Shown piece after piece: positions 1-12,117 of a stretch of DNA of 64,000 nt; the stretch's first letter is position 1, and the number at the start of each line of letters is the position of its first letter. The notes under the pieces were generated by a model. It made no database searches. It had not been told where the DNA came from and saw only the letters and a list, made by a program, of their open reading frames with translations. The position numbers and the translations under genes were made by a program. The stretch comes from Hemibagrus wyckioides. Taxonomy: Eukaryota > Chordata > Actinopteri > Siluriformes > Bagridae. The DNA lies in the NCBI RefSeq assembly GCF_019097595.1, contig NC_080714.1:21685759-21749758 (forward strand). The letters are read 5' to 3'.

Positions 1-799
1 CCCTACCTTCATGAGATATTATCAGTACTTGCACCAAGTATAGATTTAAGACATAATGTGCACTAAAGAGGATTCCTAAATAGTAATTGCACCAACAACA
101 TGCTACTGACATACTATTTAGTACTACTATTTAGTAGCAGGTTGGGATGTGGTCTAAGTGTGTGCAACTCTGACGTTATATATATATAGTCTACTTTCAT
201 TATGATGTTATACAAGTAGAACTTAAATTAGAGCATGTTTGTTACATGTGCTGATTATTACTTACTCACTAACTCTAAAAGAAATACAGCATAGAGAATA
301 ATCTGGCTGTTTAGACACACACTGCTGGACCAAGTATAAAAATACACATAACCACAATCCTGCCAGCATCATCTCTTTAGCTGAAACAAATTTGCAACTG
401 GGCAACGATACAAATTCTTCAGCGAGGATGTATCAGATGATTATCATTCACTAGCTTCCCACCAAATTAGAGAACCGTTATCTGTTCTGCATGAAACAAG
501 CCATAAATGCATTTTCCTCTAATTTGATTATATTAGACCGTTTCACTCTGTCATTTTCTTGCTTTTCCTTTTTCCTCTCCATCTTTCCCACTCTCTTGAT
601 CGGCTTACAGCTCTTGCCTGTCAGACTTCTTTCATGCCACCTAGTTGGGCCGTGATACTGGTATATACCTATCTAAGCTGGCATATGACACATTTATTCC
701 TATGTTCAAATATTGTATAAAAAAGTATGTTTGATCCATCACATACTAATCTGTAATCAGTTAGTAATCATGTCCTACACGGTCTAGCATCCCACAAAC
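1..799. other. Intergenic AT-rich DNA, nothing recognised
   Basis: No open coding exon or recognisable repeat is visible apart from a short (TA) run near position 180. Because the first exon seen of borcs6 at 2609 begins at a splice acceptor, some or all of this stretch may be intron of that gene. Confidence 0.4.
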
Positions 800-1700
800 A
801 ACCATCTGTTGATTCTTCCACATTCTGGGCTACACTACAGTCTGCCTTCATTAGTGACATCACTAATCTCACAAATCCTGTTGTTCTGCCCTGTTCTTAA
901 GACTCTGTTGACACCTTTCCTTGGTTTACCTGTGAACTTTTGGCCATTAAATCTGCAGGTAGGCGTTTCGAGCACTATTTACAGCAAGACCTATGGCAAC
1001 CTTTTGTTAAAGTACACTAAGTGCTCTTTTATCTGCAGTAATCTCAACACCTGATTTTTTTTATTCTTCCTTAGATGTTGAATACTCAGCTATGAACATT
1101 TCTTCTGTCTCATGCCATCATCCGTTATCTCATGTCGTATCTCTTACTCCATCAATAAGTCTCTTTATTAGTTCTGTTAGAAACTTCAGATTGATTCTCA
1201 GTGATCTAATATCTAAAAAATATCTAAAATAATTATCGTTTTTATCCTGCTTCTAAGAGTGCTAGAATTACTTTGCTGCTCTTTACCTTACCAGTCTGAT
1301 TTCCATTCTGAGACAGCTTGTGTAAAAATCAGTAGTGATTGTCCCTCTGCTGACCTTTATGCCTTTATTGCAGCCTTTGACACAATGACTCATTCTTATC
1401 AGTTGTCTCTTTGTCATTGGAATGTCAGACACTACTCTCGCATAATTTAAATCTTATCTCTATGGGAGACTTCGTTCTGCATCTATGATGAGCATAAATC
1501 CTTAATTCCCTCTATTACACAAGCAGTCCCTTAAGATTAAGCTTTTGCTTCACTTTATCATATTCTCCACTTTGCTGAGATAATTTAGTGGTCCTCAGAT
1601 CGGTTATTAATATCAGGCTGACCACATCATTAACTGTCTCTGCTATTTAAAAATGTAAGGTTATAAAACTGAAATCTAGCTTCAAAACCCTGATGGAAGC
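800..1700 (+). mobile_element. Decayed LINE reverse-transcriptase fragment
   Basis: The + strand at 1259-1450 translates to a broken but recognisable reverse-transcriptase core: a QSDF-HSETACVKI stretch followed by AAFDT. This matches the usual 'QSGF..HSTETAL.KV...AAFDT' block of L2/CR1/Jockey-type LINEs. Past the stop near 1448 the frame continues as a weak echo of the 'GVPQGSVLGP' block. There are many stops and frameshifts, so it is inactive. Outer limits are approximate and the clade is not resolved. Confidence 0.5.
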
Positions 1701-2013
1701 GCAGTCACCCCAGCTGCCTGTGTCATTCATGTTATTTTAAAGCACTGCATGCTCCCCTTCTACTTTCTGAGCATTCTTATTCCCTCCGCTCAAACTCTAA
1801 GGTCTGCTATGAACTACTGGTGCTCTGTAGGATGAAACTGGCCATAGTGGGAGGCAGATTGTTCGGTGGCATGGGCTGTGAATTTTTTGAAGTCCTTCCC
1901 ACACAATCACCATGAATGTTTCTCTGTCTTGCTTCTCAGCTCAAATCGCAGTGTTCCTCACAGCTTCACCCTTTCTACTCTCTGCTTGTTTTCTTTTTCC
2001 CAAATCCATTACA

Positions 2014-2258
2014 TACACTGTATTGGCAAACGTTTTGGGACATCTGCCTTTACATGCACATGAATGTAATATGGAGTTGGCCTACCCTTTGCAGCTATAA
2101 CAGCTTCAACTCTTCTGGGAAGACTTTCCACAAGGAGTGTGTTTTAAGAGAATTTTTTGACCATTCTTCTAGAAGCGCATTTGTGAGGTCAGACACTGAT
2201 GCTGGACAAGAAGGCCTGGCTCACAGTCTTCGCTTTATTTCATCCGTTTTTCTATAGC
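2014..2258 (-). mobile_element. Tc1-like fragment (family C), 3' end
   Basis: The terminus reads TATTGGCAAACGTTTTGGGA, the same terminal inverted repeat type as copies at 47664, 53460 and 60805. Read on the minus strand, the inside encodes the C-terminal part of a Tc1 transposase ('[12 protein letters not shown]', then 'EELKLL'), matching the element at 60805-61983. Only the right end is present. It lies upstream of the borcs6 exons, probably within an intron. Confidence 0.8.
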
Positions 2259-2608
2259 AGACTTTTTTATTCCTTTTATACCAAATCAATTAGCCAGCAG
2301 TTATATTTTTATAAATAAAAAGAATGACATGATTTATGATTTAACATTTTTTTACTATTGTGGCATATCAGTGAGCCAAGTTAGTTCCTGTTATCGCTTA
2401 CGTTATAGCAGCTGTAAATATTCTTCTTTAGTTGTTTTTGCTTACACTATATTGTGTATTGTTAAATAGCCAGTACTGGAATAGCACTGTTATTAGAAAG
2501 CTATCATATTTGAATGTTCTCCCTTTTCAACCCTAATTTTTCCCCCAACATTAAGTCAGCTTCTTATAGTAATTGCAAGCGGTTAACCCTTTCTTTCTCT
2601 TTATATAG

Positions 2609-2908
2609 ATGACCGCATTGAGTGTGGGATATATTCAAACATACCGAGACTCTGTGGACAGTTTAGGGGAGTCGGTAGATATGAGCATAAAGGTATGGGA
2701 CATCTTTATATATCTCCTATTTATTACTTATCTGGTTTGTTATTTTTGTTCATGAAATACTTTTTTGCACCTGTGTATGCAGGGAATGTACACACTGATG
2801 GCACGTTGTGAGGAACTGGATCGCTCCATGCAGCCCATCCAGACGCTCGCGGCTCAAATCAGAGACATCAAACGTACGCTGGATGCTCTGGAAGCCATCT
2901 GCAAGTAA
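2609..2908 (+). CDS. borcs6: BORC complex subunit 6, last two coding exons (partial)
   Basis: BORCS6 (lyspersin) is a subunit of BORC, which recruits ARL8 to lysosomes and drives their kinesin-dependent movement to the cell edge. Exon A is 2609-2692 (28 codons) and exon B is 2783-2908 (41 codons plus TAA), joined in phase 0 across a 90-base intron with GT-AG borders. The peptide (TALSVGYIQTYRDSVDSLGE, SIKGMYTLMARCEELDRS, then IRDIKRTLDALEAICK at the end) matches the remembered C-terminus of human BORCS6 almost residue for residue. Exon A opens right after a pyrimidine-rich tract ending in TAG, so its ATG is internal and the N-terminal part lies upstream, probably outside the window. The heptad pattern suggests a helical coiled-coil end. 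Confidence 0.9.
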
Positions 2909-3775
2909 TATACATGAGCATCACTACGCCCCGTAGCTCCAGGAGATGCTCTGCAACAACTCCACCCTCTGCTAATTATCATGCGACCGAATCACTTTGC
3001 TAACGATCATGTCTCCTAGAAACGCTCTGTGAGCGCTGCGCTCCTACCCTATGGTGATGATCCTATTGTTGTGGCTCCACCCATTAGAATGATTGAAAAG
3101 AGAAATGGACTCTAGTCTGTGAGCTCACACCGTCCATGAGAAGGCTCTCTCTGTCACTCTGTCTTTCTTTCTCTCTCTCTCTCTCTCTCTCTCTTCTTCT
3201 CACCATCTGAACACATGGTACTGGGATTATTTATAGTGTGTGTCTGTGTGCGTGTGTGTTTTAAGAGACGAGTTGCCGATGGTACTGATGTCCTCAAATT
3301 AGGTCAGATGTGTCACATCTGTATTTCTCTCTATGGAAACATGTTCTCTAAGCCATTTTCTGTTTGTATTCTTCTCCCACTGGGTGTTTGTATGTCTACA
3401 GATTGGATGCTATGTATCCCCTGTTTCCACCATGACCACTGATCAATTCTAACACGTGTGACCTGTTAATCATCCTGAAAGCTTTGGACTTTGTGTTGCC
3501 ACGGTGACAGTCATGAGGGACATTGGCACGGAAGCTAAGCGTGCTGTCGTTTTTAAACGAATACTCGGACTGAAGAAGGGCATGTGAGTAAAATGAGTTT
3601 TTTAAAAAAAAAAATGGACAGCAGGAATGAAGAGGAATCCGGGACAGTCCCCAACCTCCAGCCCTTGTCCGTCTCGTTCTGTGTCTGCTTCCAACGCGCC
3701 AATTTATTAAACTGTCCGGCATATGTGTATGTTTTAAAGAATGCAATATTAACAATAAATTTACTAGAATTATCC
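2909..3775 (+). other. borcs6: borcs6 3' UTR with poly(A) signal
   Basis: No continuing frame follows the TAA at 2906-2908. The stretch carries a (CT)n run at 3170-3194 and an AATAAA at 3754-3759, the first good polyadenylation hexamer in a plausible position. The transcript end near 3775 is inferred from that signal only. Confidence 0.5.
3170..3194. repeat. (CT)n microsatellite in the borcs6 3' UTR
   Basis: About twelve uninterrupted CT units, preceded by imperfect CTTT units. Confidence 0.9.
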
Positions 3776-4026
3776 AGAATTATGCGTCATACTTTTGGTA
3801 GTCTCAAGCAAGTGCTTCAGCACTTTGTATAAGAAGCTGAATAAGTACATAATTGATGCTTGAAAATATATAGGTAAACAGACCTGGAGAATATAAATTT
3901 ATCAGCAGATAAATTTCAGGGTGTACTTTTTAATAGGAAACTGTTGTAAATCATGTTCTGTTTCCATAATGACTCCTAGGCTGTAACTGTTTTTGTAAAA
4001 GCCAACCTTTTTTGTACATACATACA

Positions 4027-4337
4027 TACACTGACCAGGCAGAACATTATGACTACCTGCCTAATATTGTGTTGGTCCCACTTTTGCTACCAAAACAGCT
4101 TGTATTCTGACCCCTTTCTATCAGAACCAGCTTTAACGTCTTCAGCAATTTGAGCAACAGTGCATCCTATCACACGGTCCAGCCTTCACTCCCCACGTGC
4201 ATCAGTGAGGCTTGGCCTCCCATGACCCTGTCGCCAGTTCACCACTGTTCCTTCCTTGGACCACTTTTGATAAATACTGACCACTGCAGACTGGGAACAC
4301 CCCACAAGAGCTGCAGTTTTGGAGATGCTCTGATCCA
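4027..4337 (-). mobile_element. Internally deleted Tc1-like element (family A), truncated
   Basis: It begins with a variant of the family A terminus (CTGACCAGGCAGAACATTAT) and, read on the minus strand, keeps part of the transposase helix-turn-helix region ([20 protein letters not shown]). The middle of the transposase is missing: sequence jumps from the 'NAGSDRK' region directly to the 3' end, at the same junction as the copy at 34358. The 5' end is lost where it meets a (TA) run at 4338-4350. Confidence 0.85.
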
Positions 4338-4350
4338 TATATATATATAT

Positions 4351-5931
4351 ACAGCTCTGGAACCACTCTCTGACCACTGCAAAATGATCAGTTTCTTATG
4401 TTTCTTACAGGTGCATGTATTGGTGAGATGAACAGTTTTGTTTCATTTTTTTGTGAACTGCTGACAATATTTCTCCTAAATTCAAAATATAACTATTGTT
4501 ATTTAGAGTGTATAATTAAAGGAAATGACGACACATCAAAATAACCCAAGATCATGCAGTATTTGCAGAGCTTTAATAACTCAAATAAAACAAAATGCAA
4601 ATCATTTGTAAACAAACTGTGTTAATGCTTTGGCTAAATAACATTAAGAGATCAGTATTTGGTGGAATAACCCCTGATCTGCATGCGTTTTGGCTCCATG
4701 CTCTCCACCAATTTTTCACATTGCTGTTGGGGAACTTTATACCACTCTTTTTGCGGAAAAGCAAACAGCTCAGCTTTGCTTGATGGTTTGTGACCATCCA
4801 TCTCCCTCTTGATGACATTCCAGAGGTTTTCAATGGGTTCAAATCTGGAGATTGGGCTGGCCATGACAGGGTCTTGATCTGGTGATCCTCCATTCAGACT
4901 CTGATTGATTGCTCTGGCTGTATGGCATGGTGCATTGTCCTGTTGGAAAATCCAATCCACTGAGTTGGGGAACATTGTCTTAGCAGAAATGTTCTTCTAG
5001 AACAACCAAGTACTTGGCTTGATTCATGCTCCCTTCACAAAGACAAATCTGTCCAATTCCAGCCTTGCTGAAGCACCCCCAGATCACTGACCCTCCCCCA
5101 TATTTTACAGTTGGTACAAGACACTGGGTCATAGGCCTCTCCAGCTCTCCGTCTAACCATAACACAACCAAGTGTCATGCAAAGCTGAAAATTGGACTCA
5201 TCAGAAAAGATTACCTTACTCCAGTCCACTACAGTCCAATTCCTGTGGTCTTTTGCAAATTTCAGCCTGGCTCTTCTTTGCTTTTCACTGATGAAGGGCT
5301 TTTTTCTGGCGTTGTATAACTTCAGCCCTGCGTGTAGAAGCCTGTTTCGAACCGTTCTTGCCGTGCACTTCACCCCAGTCTCAGTTGAGGTCAGCCTACG
5401 GTTCTTGATTGACATTCGAATAAGTTTGCGGTCATCTCACTTGTTATTGACCCGTTTTCAGCCTCTTCCAGGCTGTAGCTTTGTTGTTTCTAGTGTCTGT
5501 TGCTTGGTCTCGTTTTGTGAACTGCCGTCTTTGAAATATTAAGGATAGAAGCAACTTGACACTTACTGAATCCTTGTGTCAGTAAAGCAAGGATTGAGCC
5601 TTTTTTCATTACTCAAAACCTTTCTTTTCACTGTTTTTGGCATGTTCAGTGGTTATTTTTAAATTTCCAACTACCTTTGAAAGACTTCTAGCATTTTTTA
5701 CCATCCAACTGGTCACATTGCAAAAGGAGAGTGTTGATTACAGCAGGGCTTTTCCCCATTAAATAGGATTGGATTCAGGTGATCAGCAAAACAGTACCTC
5801 ATTAAGCAGAATGAGGTGTGCTTGTGTAGAAATTTAACAAAGACTGGCATGGAATGCTGGTCATACTCGGAGAGATGCTGATTTAGGAGTAAATTACAGT
5901 GGTCTCATTTTTTTCCCTTATTTTTTTACCT
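4351..5931 (-). mobile_element. Near full-length, decayed Tc1-like transposon (family B)
   Basis: The left end reads ACAGCTCTGGAACCACTCTC and the right end (minus strand) contains ATGAGACCACTG, as in the 'acagctctgg' group of fish Tc1 elements. Roughly 1.6 kb is the usual length of an autonomous Tc1. The minus strand carries the transposase in at least three frames, so this copy is inactive. Confidence 0.8.
4652..5640 (-). pseudogene. Tc1-like transposase pseudogene (family B)
   Basis: Minus-strand pieces in order are: an N-terminal start near 5640; the domain ending IFSDESNF near 5215 (first catalytic Asp); WIFQQDNAPCHTA near 4945 (second catalytic Asp); and PIENLWNVIKREMDGH near 4820 (final catalytic Glu). 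The DDE triad is still readable, but frameshifts near 4980 and 5170 and in the N-terminal third break the frame. Tc1 transposases cut and paste at TA dinucleotides. Confidence 0.75.
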
Positions 5932-6538
5932 ACATACATACATACATTTTATATATATATAGAGAGAGAGAGCGAGAGAGATTTGTTGACATTTGATTCA
6001 TTCTTTTTTACCAGGACACTGACACATAAGCACACTTCCCATGTGCACAGTGAGGATAATGGTGTGTTATGGTTTTTTTTTTTTTTATTCTTAAATGCAA
6101 TATGCAGCAAAATTCATAATTTAAGTTGCCTAGTTTTAAAATTAGATACAAAACTCCACCTCCATAACAAGAAGTTGTTGGGAAGAGTTGCAAGAAAGAG
6201 CAAGTATCATGGGAACTACAGTCAGAATCATGTGATGTGGTCAGATGTGGACACAACTGGACCATTTTGCTCATGCAGCTGGCTCAACCAAACCAGCTTA
6301 GCTAACCTCTAAAAAACAGAAAAATATTGAGTTCACATAAAACTATAGCCCTGTTTACTACAGGGTGGATTTCTGCTTTTTGCCAGTGAAGTTGGGAAAG
6401 GTTCTATGACCCAAACTAAAATAGATATTGAAAATGAATGAATAAAGCAGTGTAGCGCCACCATATGTTGAAACCCAAACATTAGTGCTGATGTTTCTAA
6501 ATGCTTTCGTAATGGCAACTGAAAGTTGTGTCAATACA

Positions 6539-7093
6539 TACACTACCAGTCAAAAGTTTGGACACACCTTCTAATTCCATGGTCTTTCCTGATGTTTATT
6601 TCTTCCTACATTGTAAAACAATGCTGAAGGCGGCCGAAATACACAATAATCTCGTTTGAACAGTTGATATTGAGATATGTCTGCTACTGATGCTCTGTAA
6701 AGCCGTCATAACGGCTCTAATCTGAGGTGCTGTTAATTGGAGATTTCTGAGGCTGGTAACTCTAAATGAACTTCTCCTCTGCAGCAGAGGTAAGTTTTGG
6801 TCTTGCTTTACTGGGATGGTCTTCATGTGAGCCAGTTTCATCATGGTGCTTGATGGGTTTTGCAAATGCACTTGACAATACTGTTCTTGCAAGAACTATT
6901 CCAGAACATCTGACCTTCGTGTCTAAATATAACAACTGACTGTTGTTTGTTGTCATTACATATGGACATAAGTCCATGTGTGTTATTTCACAGATTTGAA
7001 ATCTCCAGTATTGTTCTAGAATGTAGAAAATAAATCCCTAAACAAAAAACACTGAATTAATAGGTGTGTCCAAACTTTTGATTGGTAGTGTAT
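6539..7093 (-). mobile_element. Non-autonomous Tc1-like element (family E)
   Basis: The termini are inverted copies of each other: ACTACCAGTCAAAAGTTTGG at the left and CCAAACTTTTGATTGGTAGT at the right. The interior keeps the N-terminal remnant of a Tc1 transposase on the minus strand ('SHEDHPSKARPKLTSAAEEK'). The catalytic domain is absent, so at about 555 bp this is a deletion derivative. Confidence 0.8.
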
Positions 7094-9528
7094 ATAAGAG
7101 GTTTATTACCAAAACAGTCCAAGAATCAATATAAGACGGCGTCAGTAATCCACAAGAAAACCAGTACCTAAGCCCAAATAAGAGGAGGCAAGGAGCAGAC
7201 ATAAAATCTTGAAGTAATGTCAGCTTAAGACATTAACTCTTTCTCCTTTTACAGGGTGCCATTTAAGTAAGACTTGATGATCTGTATAGAAAATTGACGT
7301 ATATGTCACATACACCAACCAATCACTGTCTTCATTAGTAAGTCTCCTAATATATAAATTCTCACTAATCTCAAGGATATATGAAGCTGGATTTCCATGA
7401 ACACATCCTTCTTGTGTAAAATGCTCTTGCAAACGATTTACAAATCCTTTTGTTTGATAAATAAGGGCCCACTGTGTGTCTAGCCTTGGTCAGGTGGCAT
7501 GCAAGTGCTGCAGCTCAAACGGCAGTGAGACAGCAAAGTGAGACAATACAGGCCGAACGCCCATGGTGTGTTTCAGGTGAGAGCTCTGTATACACAGCAC
7601 ATTCCTCACAGGCTGCTCTGCATTATAATGTCTTAATTAGAGATGACTTTGCGTGTGTGTGTGTGTGTGTGTGTGAGCAAATTCATATTCTAGACCACAG
7701 ACTCCCTGTGGAAGCAAACTTGTTATTAAGAGTTTAAATTCGAAAGCATCACTGTGTTTCTTACATATTGGAGCCGACAGCACTGTTGATCATCCACTTA
7801 CTTTCCCCCAGTTCACTTCCTGAGTGTCTGTAATTAAACGTGACACTTTATAGTGCACCATTATAATGTTTTGCCTCAGAGAGAGAGAGAGAGAATGTCT
7901 TTCAGCTTTTAACCACTGTTCATTGTTTACTATTGTTCAGTATCATTTCAAGCTGTTTTGTCATGGTGTGGCAGATGGTTCAGATTGGCTGTAAACATGG
8001 CTAGATCTGTGTGTCTGTCCCAGATTAAGGATAAGATGAAGACTAAACATGAGATTAGAGGTTAGTTTGGACAGCTTGGACAGATGGACTGATAGAGGTG
8101 ACAGGAGTGGCTGACCAGCTCTACGGCATTCTGTAAGTCTGATGATGCACTTATCATCCATCATCCAACAGATAGGGGTTTTACACTAGCTCACATACCG
8201 TACGTGTGCATGCGTCAAAGAGGAGACGTCGGTCATACACAAGTGTGTCTTTACACGTACTTCTTGATCATGTCGTAAAGGTTTTAACAAGAACAGTTAC
8301 ACATATAAGGAAGAACTAAGGACCATTCAATTCTAACAGCGCCTACAATTTTTCCCCTTGTTCAATAAACCCTTTTGGTCTTTAAGTGAAATTCTTTGAG
8401 AGAGGTATAGGTGTGTGTGTGTGTGTGTGTGTGTAAGTGTGCATGAAAATGGACGCTTCAGGGATGTGATATATGTTTACACAAACACCTTTAGGGATGT
8501 CTTTGTCTCCCATAACTTTCTGAAATCATGCCGAAACTTGTTTTCCTTCACAGAGCATTGCCCTTGTGTATCTTGCACAGATGGGATTTTATGACCCATG
8601 ACCGTTATCGTGTGATCACATGACTTTCATTTAGCTGGAATCTGCATTGCAGCCAAAGCCTAAGTTAAGCAAGGTCATTTTTCCAAGCAGATTTCCATAT
8701 ACTACGGAAGGGCATGCAGAGTTTCTTTATTATGCCATCCAGTATGACGTGTAGGTCAGGTTCCTAGATCTATCCATAGATTAAACTGGAATTACACATT
8801 ATATAACTGAAAACCACACTTCAGCTCAGCCTAGAGTTAAAAAATGAAATGATTACAAGTTAGTTGAAGAAAATACAGGAGTTTAAACTAAAGGTTCAGT
8901 TTCGGTTTAATGCTGTTAAAGATGAGAAATGGATTATTTGGATTCCATCAGTGAATATGAAGAGACAACAGCAGACACAAATGACTCTACATCATTTATG
9001 ATCATGCTTTTATGCTTGCAAATGTAATCTTTTGGTGCACAAGCTCTCATCTTTGAGCCACAGAGAAAAAACTTATATGACCTTGTCCCCAATTGCTCAT
9101 GACTTGAAAGTTTTTCATCATGAAGTGGTAAATTGTGTAAAAATAAATAAATAAATAAATAAAATGCTGGTCCCCTGATGCACAAGCTACAAATGTCTAT
9201 GAATATGGAAATTTCCCTAGAGACACAGACTGTTTACATGGATGCCATATCCCCAAATGTCCTCCTGCACCAGATTCAGATGAGTGGAAGAAATATGAGA
9301 ACTTGTTCGCAATTATTATACAGTGTGTGTGTGCGCTACTAAACCCTTTAGAAAGTCGCAACTCATGAGTTACTACACCTGTCTCTGGATGCTTAGTTTT
9401 AAAGAGGAAGGCATGCTGGGATTTTGTTTGATGACAGTCATAATGCTCAGAGCATGTTTACAGCCACCAACCCCTAGACACATGCACTACAAGAAGATTC
9501 ATATTTGCACCAAGGCTCTATTAGAATT
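7094..9528. other. Intergenic DNA with microsatellites
   Basis: No supported gene. It contains (GT)n at 7651-7675, a short (GA)n near 7880, (GT)n at 8411-8434 and an (AAAT)n run at 9142-9163. Open frames here are short and do not resemble known proteins. Confidence 0.6.
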
Positions 9529-9953
9529 ACACCGATCAGGCATAACATTATGAGCACTGACAGGTGAAGTGAATAACACTGATTATCTCCTCACCTGTTA
9601 GTGGGTGGGATATATTAGGCAGCAAGTGAACATTTTGTCCTCAAAGTTGATGTGTTAGACGCAGGAAAAATGGGCAAGCGTAAAGATTTGAGCGAGTTTG
9701 ACAAAGGGCAAAATTGTGATGGCTAGGCGACTGGATCAGAGCATCTCCAAAACTGCAGCTCTTGTCTGTAGTGGTCAGTATCTATCAAAAGTATTCTTTA
9801 AAGTCCTGTAAGTCCTTTAAGTCCCACATCTTGGTTTCCACAGCACATCTTCAGGGAGTCCATGCCTTGACGGGTCAGGGCTGTTTTTGCAGCAAAAGGG
9901 GGACCAGTACAATATTAGGCAGGTGGTCATAATGTTATGCCTGAGCTGTGTAT
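9529..9953 (+). mobile_element. Internally deleted Tc1-like element (family A)
   Basis: The left end ACACCGATCAGGCATAACAT and the right end ATAATGTTATGCCTGAGCTG form imperfect terminal inverted repeats. The transposase start (ATGGGCAAGCGTAAAGATTT) and its first helix-turn-helix are present, but a base insertion after 'GGGCAAAA' shifts the frame. The middle of the gene is deleted and the 3' end follows directly. Confidence 0.85.
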
Positions 9954-11497
9954 ATTTGATGTATGTATATTTGAAGCATTTTTATACACAGTGTCACTCT
10001 TTTCCGGCCATTATTTGGAATGTTCTCTAAAGTTTGGTGACTCTCATCTAACTAGTCAGTAACTTTATTTGGTCTTAGCTTAATGTTCTTTAATAACATC
10101 TGTATTCAGTAATAAGTGCAGTGTGATTCAAATGCTTCTACAAAAGAAGAAATAATGATGAAGGTTTTTAAATAATGTGCTGCTCATCAGCGCTAAATTC
10201 ATTATAAACCGGTGTCCAGGCTTCTGTAGCTAATCTGTCTTTTGTCTTCAGAGATGTGCTGCTTTAAAATCTTTTGCTTAATAATATTTTTCTTAATAGT
10301 GATTTTTTTTTTGGTCCAGTGTTTTTTGTTCTCTGCTAATGAGTTGAATTTCCATTTCCACATCCTATAATTTAAGGATTTTCCAGGTCTTTGAAGCTGC
10401 CTAAACACAACACAAAAATCACTTATCCACAGCGTAAATTAATTTCATTCAGGCCTTCAGACAACTTAGTAACTCATTATTTTGTTTTTGTTTTTTTGAT
10501 ATAATGCCTAATTATTCTGCCTACTTCAGGCAGAATTCCAATCCTGTCCAGGAAAATGTCTTTTTTAATATTTTAGGGCAAATCTCCAAGACGTGAAGGT
10601 GTATCACACTCATTATCTAAGTAGATGACTTCAGAAATATTAGATATGTGGTGTGAGTCTAATATAGTGAACCTTTATTTTATATTATCATAGTGACATG
10701 CCTGCGGAAAATGTTAATTACCGACATAATTAATGTTACTGTGATGATTCTACCTGCATTGTATAAAAAAAGACTTTATATTGACGTTACTACAACTGCT
10801 AGAGCAATTCTTCTGGAAAATAATCACCATCTAAATTATCTTTTAATATTTCTCATTTTTTTCCAAAAGGGGCCATAAATCAATTTAATATCTACAAGCC
10901 CATATTAATATCTTACAAAAACTGGTTTGAAATGGCCATTACTTCCTGCTCACTGAGCAGAACAATAAGAATTGTTTAAGCTTTTCAGTGCATGCCTGCA
11001 TTTGTGTCTGTGTTCTGTCTAAAACGCACATGATTTCTCAGCAAGCATGTCTTCTTAAAGGTCAAAGTTTGTGTTGCTGATTATGTCATAGCTGGCTAGG
11101 GAGTCCAAGACCGCATAATTGGCCCTTACTTTGAGTGGAAAGGATGGCTTTTCTCAAACATACAGAAAAAGGCAGCCATTGTTGTGCTGTAAGTGCTGTC
11201 ACCTCTATGGAGTATGAAAAAAAGGGTTGGGGGGGGTTCTTGCATCTCAGAGGATGCACGTTAGCCCTCATGTTCCTAGATTAGTAGCTGTCATGTGATA
11301 TGGGAGAACTAGCTAGTGGTGTGAGTATATAATGGCTAAATTATGAGGGGAAAAATGTCAAAACACTGATGAATCTCAAACTAAATGGACTCAGGTTGAA
11401 CCATGTTCACTACTTTGACCTGACTGTGGTGTGTATCCAGTTCACCTTCTTACAGTTACATCTCTGCTACCATTAGGCAATGTTGATTTCTCTTATT
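9954..11497. other. Intergenic AT-rich DNA, nothing recognised
   Basis: No coding exon, repeat family or RNA gene could be supported. A G-run lies at about 11230-11237. Confidence 0.5.
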
Positions 11498-11503
11498 TTT
11501 ATT
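11498..11503 (-). terminator. Poly(A) signal of the hyaluronidase-like gene
   Basis: The minus strand reads AATAAA about 70 bases past the stop codon at 11575, a plausible polyadenylation signal giving a very short 3' UTR. Confidence 0.55.
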
Positions 11504-11574
11504 TTTGTCATTAGTAAAAATAGTTTTGCTATCATCAGTTCCTTTTGTATGCCCCGTCTGTCAGAAACACAGAT

Positions 11575-12117
11575 TTAGAAATTTGTAAGACTGAAGAATG
11601 ACAGAAAGCAGAGAAGAATGATGGTCACAAAGTGGGCGGGGCAGACACTTTTTGCTGGTTCTTGTCCAGCAGGCGTCATGGGAGCCACTGCCTCCTCACT
11701 TTGCCCAAGTGTCTTCTCATTCCCTTGATTCTGACTTACTGCCCCCACAGTATGAACAACTATATTGGGTGGCTTTACTGTGGGCAATGACCTTTGACCA
11801 CCATTCTCAACTGACTCCTGATCAGCAGCTGCTCCTTCCAGTGCCTCAAACCAGTGGCAGTGAAAGTCCTGTCTCCACCCATCAAGGTAACTCGGGGGAA
11901 GTTGCCCCGTTGCTCTGATGCCTTCTGCTCCTTGGCGCTGCAGCAGGAAATGGGCAGGTGGGAGGTGCAGGTACACAGGATCTTCCGGTTTCTTGCGTAC
12001 ACAGCGGCCAAGGCCCTTGCAAAGTGACGTGCTGCAAAGATGTGCAGCCGTGGTTACGTTGACAGCATAGGGGCCAAGGACCTCTCGCACGTATGAGGTC
12101 AGATCAGAGCATAACCT
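11575..12117 (-). CDS. Hyaluronidase-like exon 4 (Cys-rich end and GPI signal)
   Basis: It runs from RLCSDLTSYVREVLGPYAVN to the stop. The Cys pattern LCSTSLCKGLGRC matches the start of the HYAL C-terminal domain, but the later EGF-like Cys cluster reads FHCHWFEALEGAA and lacks most cysteines. A low-complexity stretch precedes a short hydrophobic tail typical of GPI attachment signals. Confidence 0.87.
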   Translation of the reverse strand, partial: RLCSDLTSYVREVLGPYAVNVTTAAHLCSTSLCKGLGRCVRKKPEDPVYLHLPPAHFLLQRQGAEGIRATGQLPPSYLDGWRQDFHCHWFEALEGAAADQESVENGGQRSLPTVKPPNIVVHTVGAVSQNQGNEKTLGQSEEAVAPMTPAGQEPAKSVCPAHFVTIILLCFLSFFSLTNF

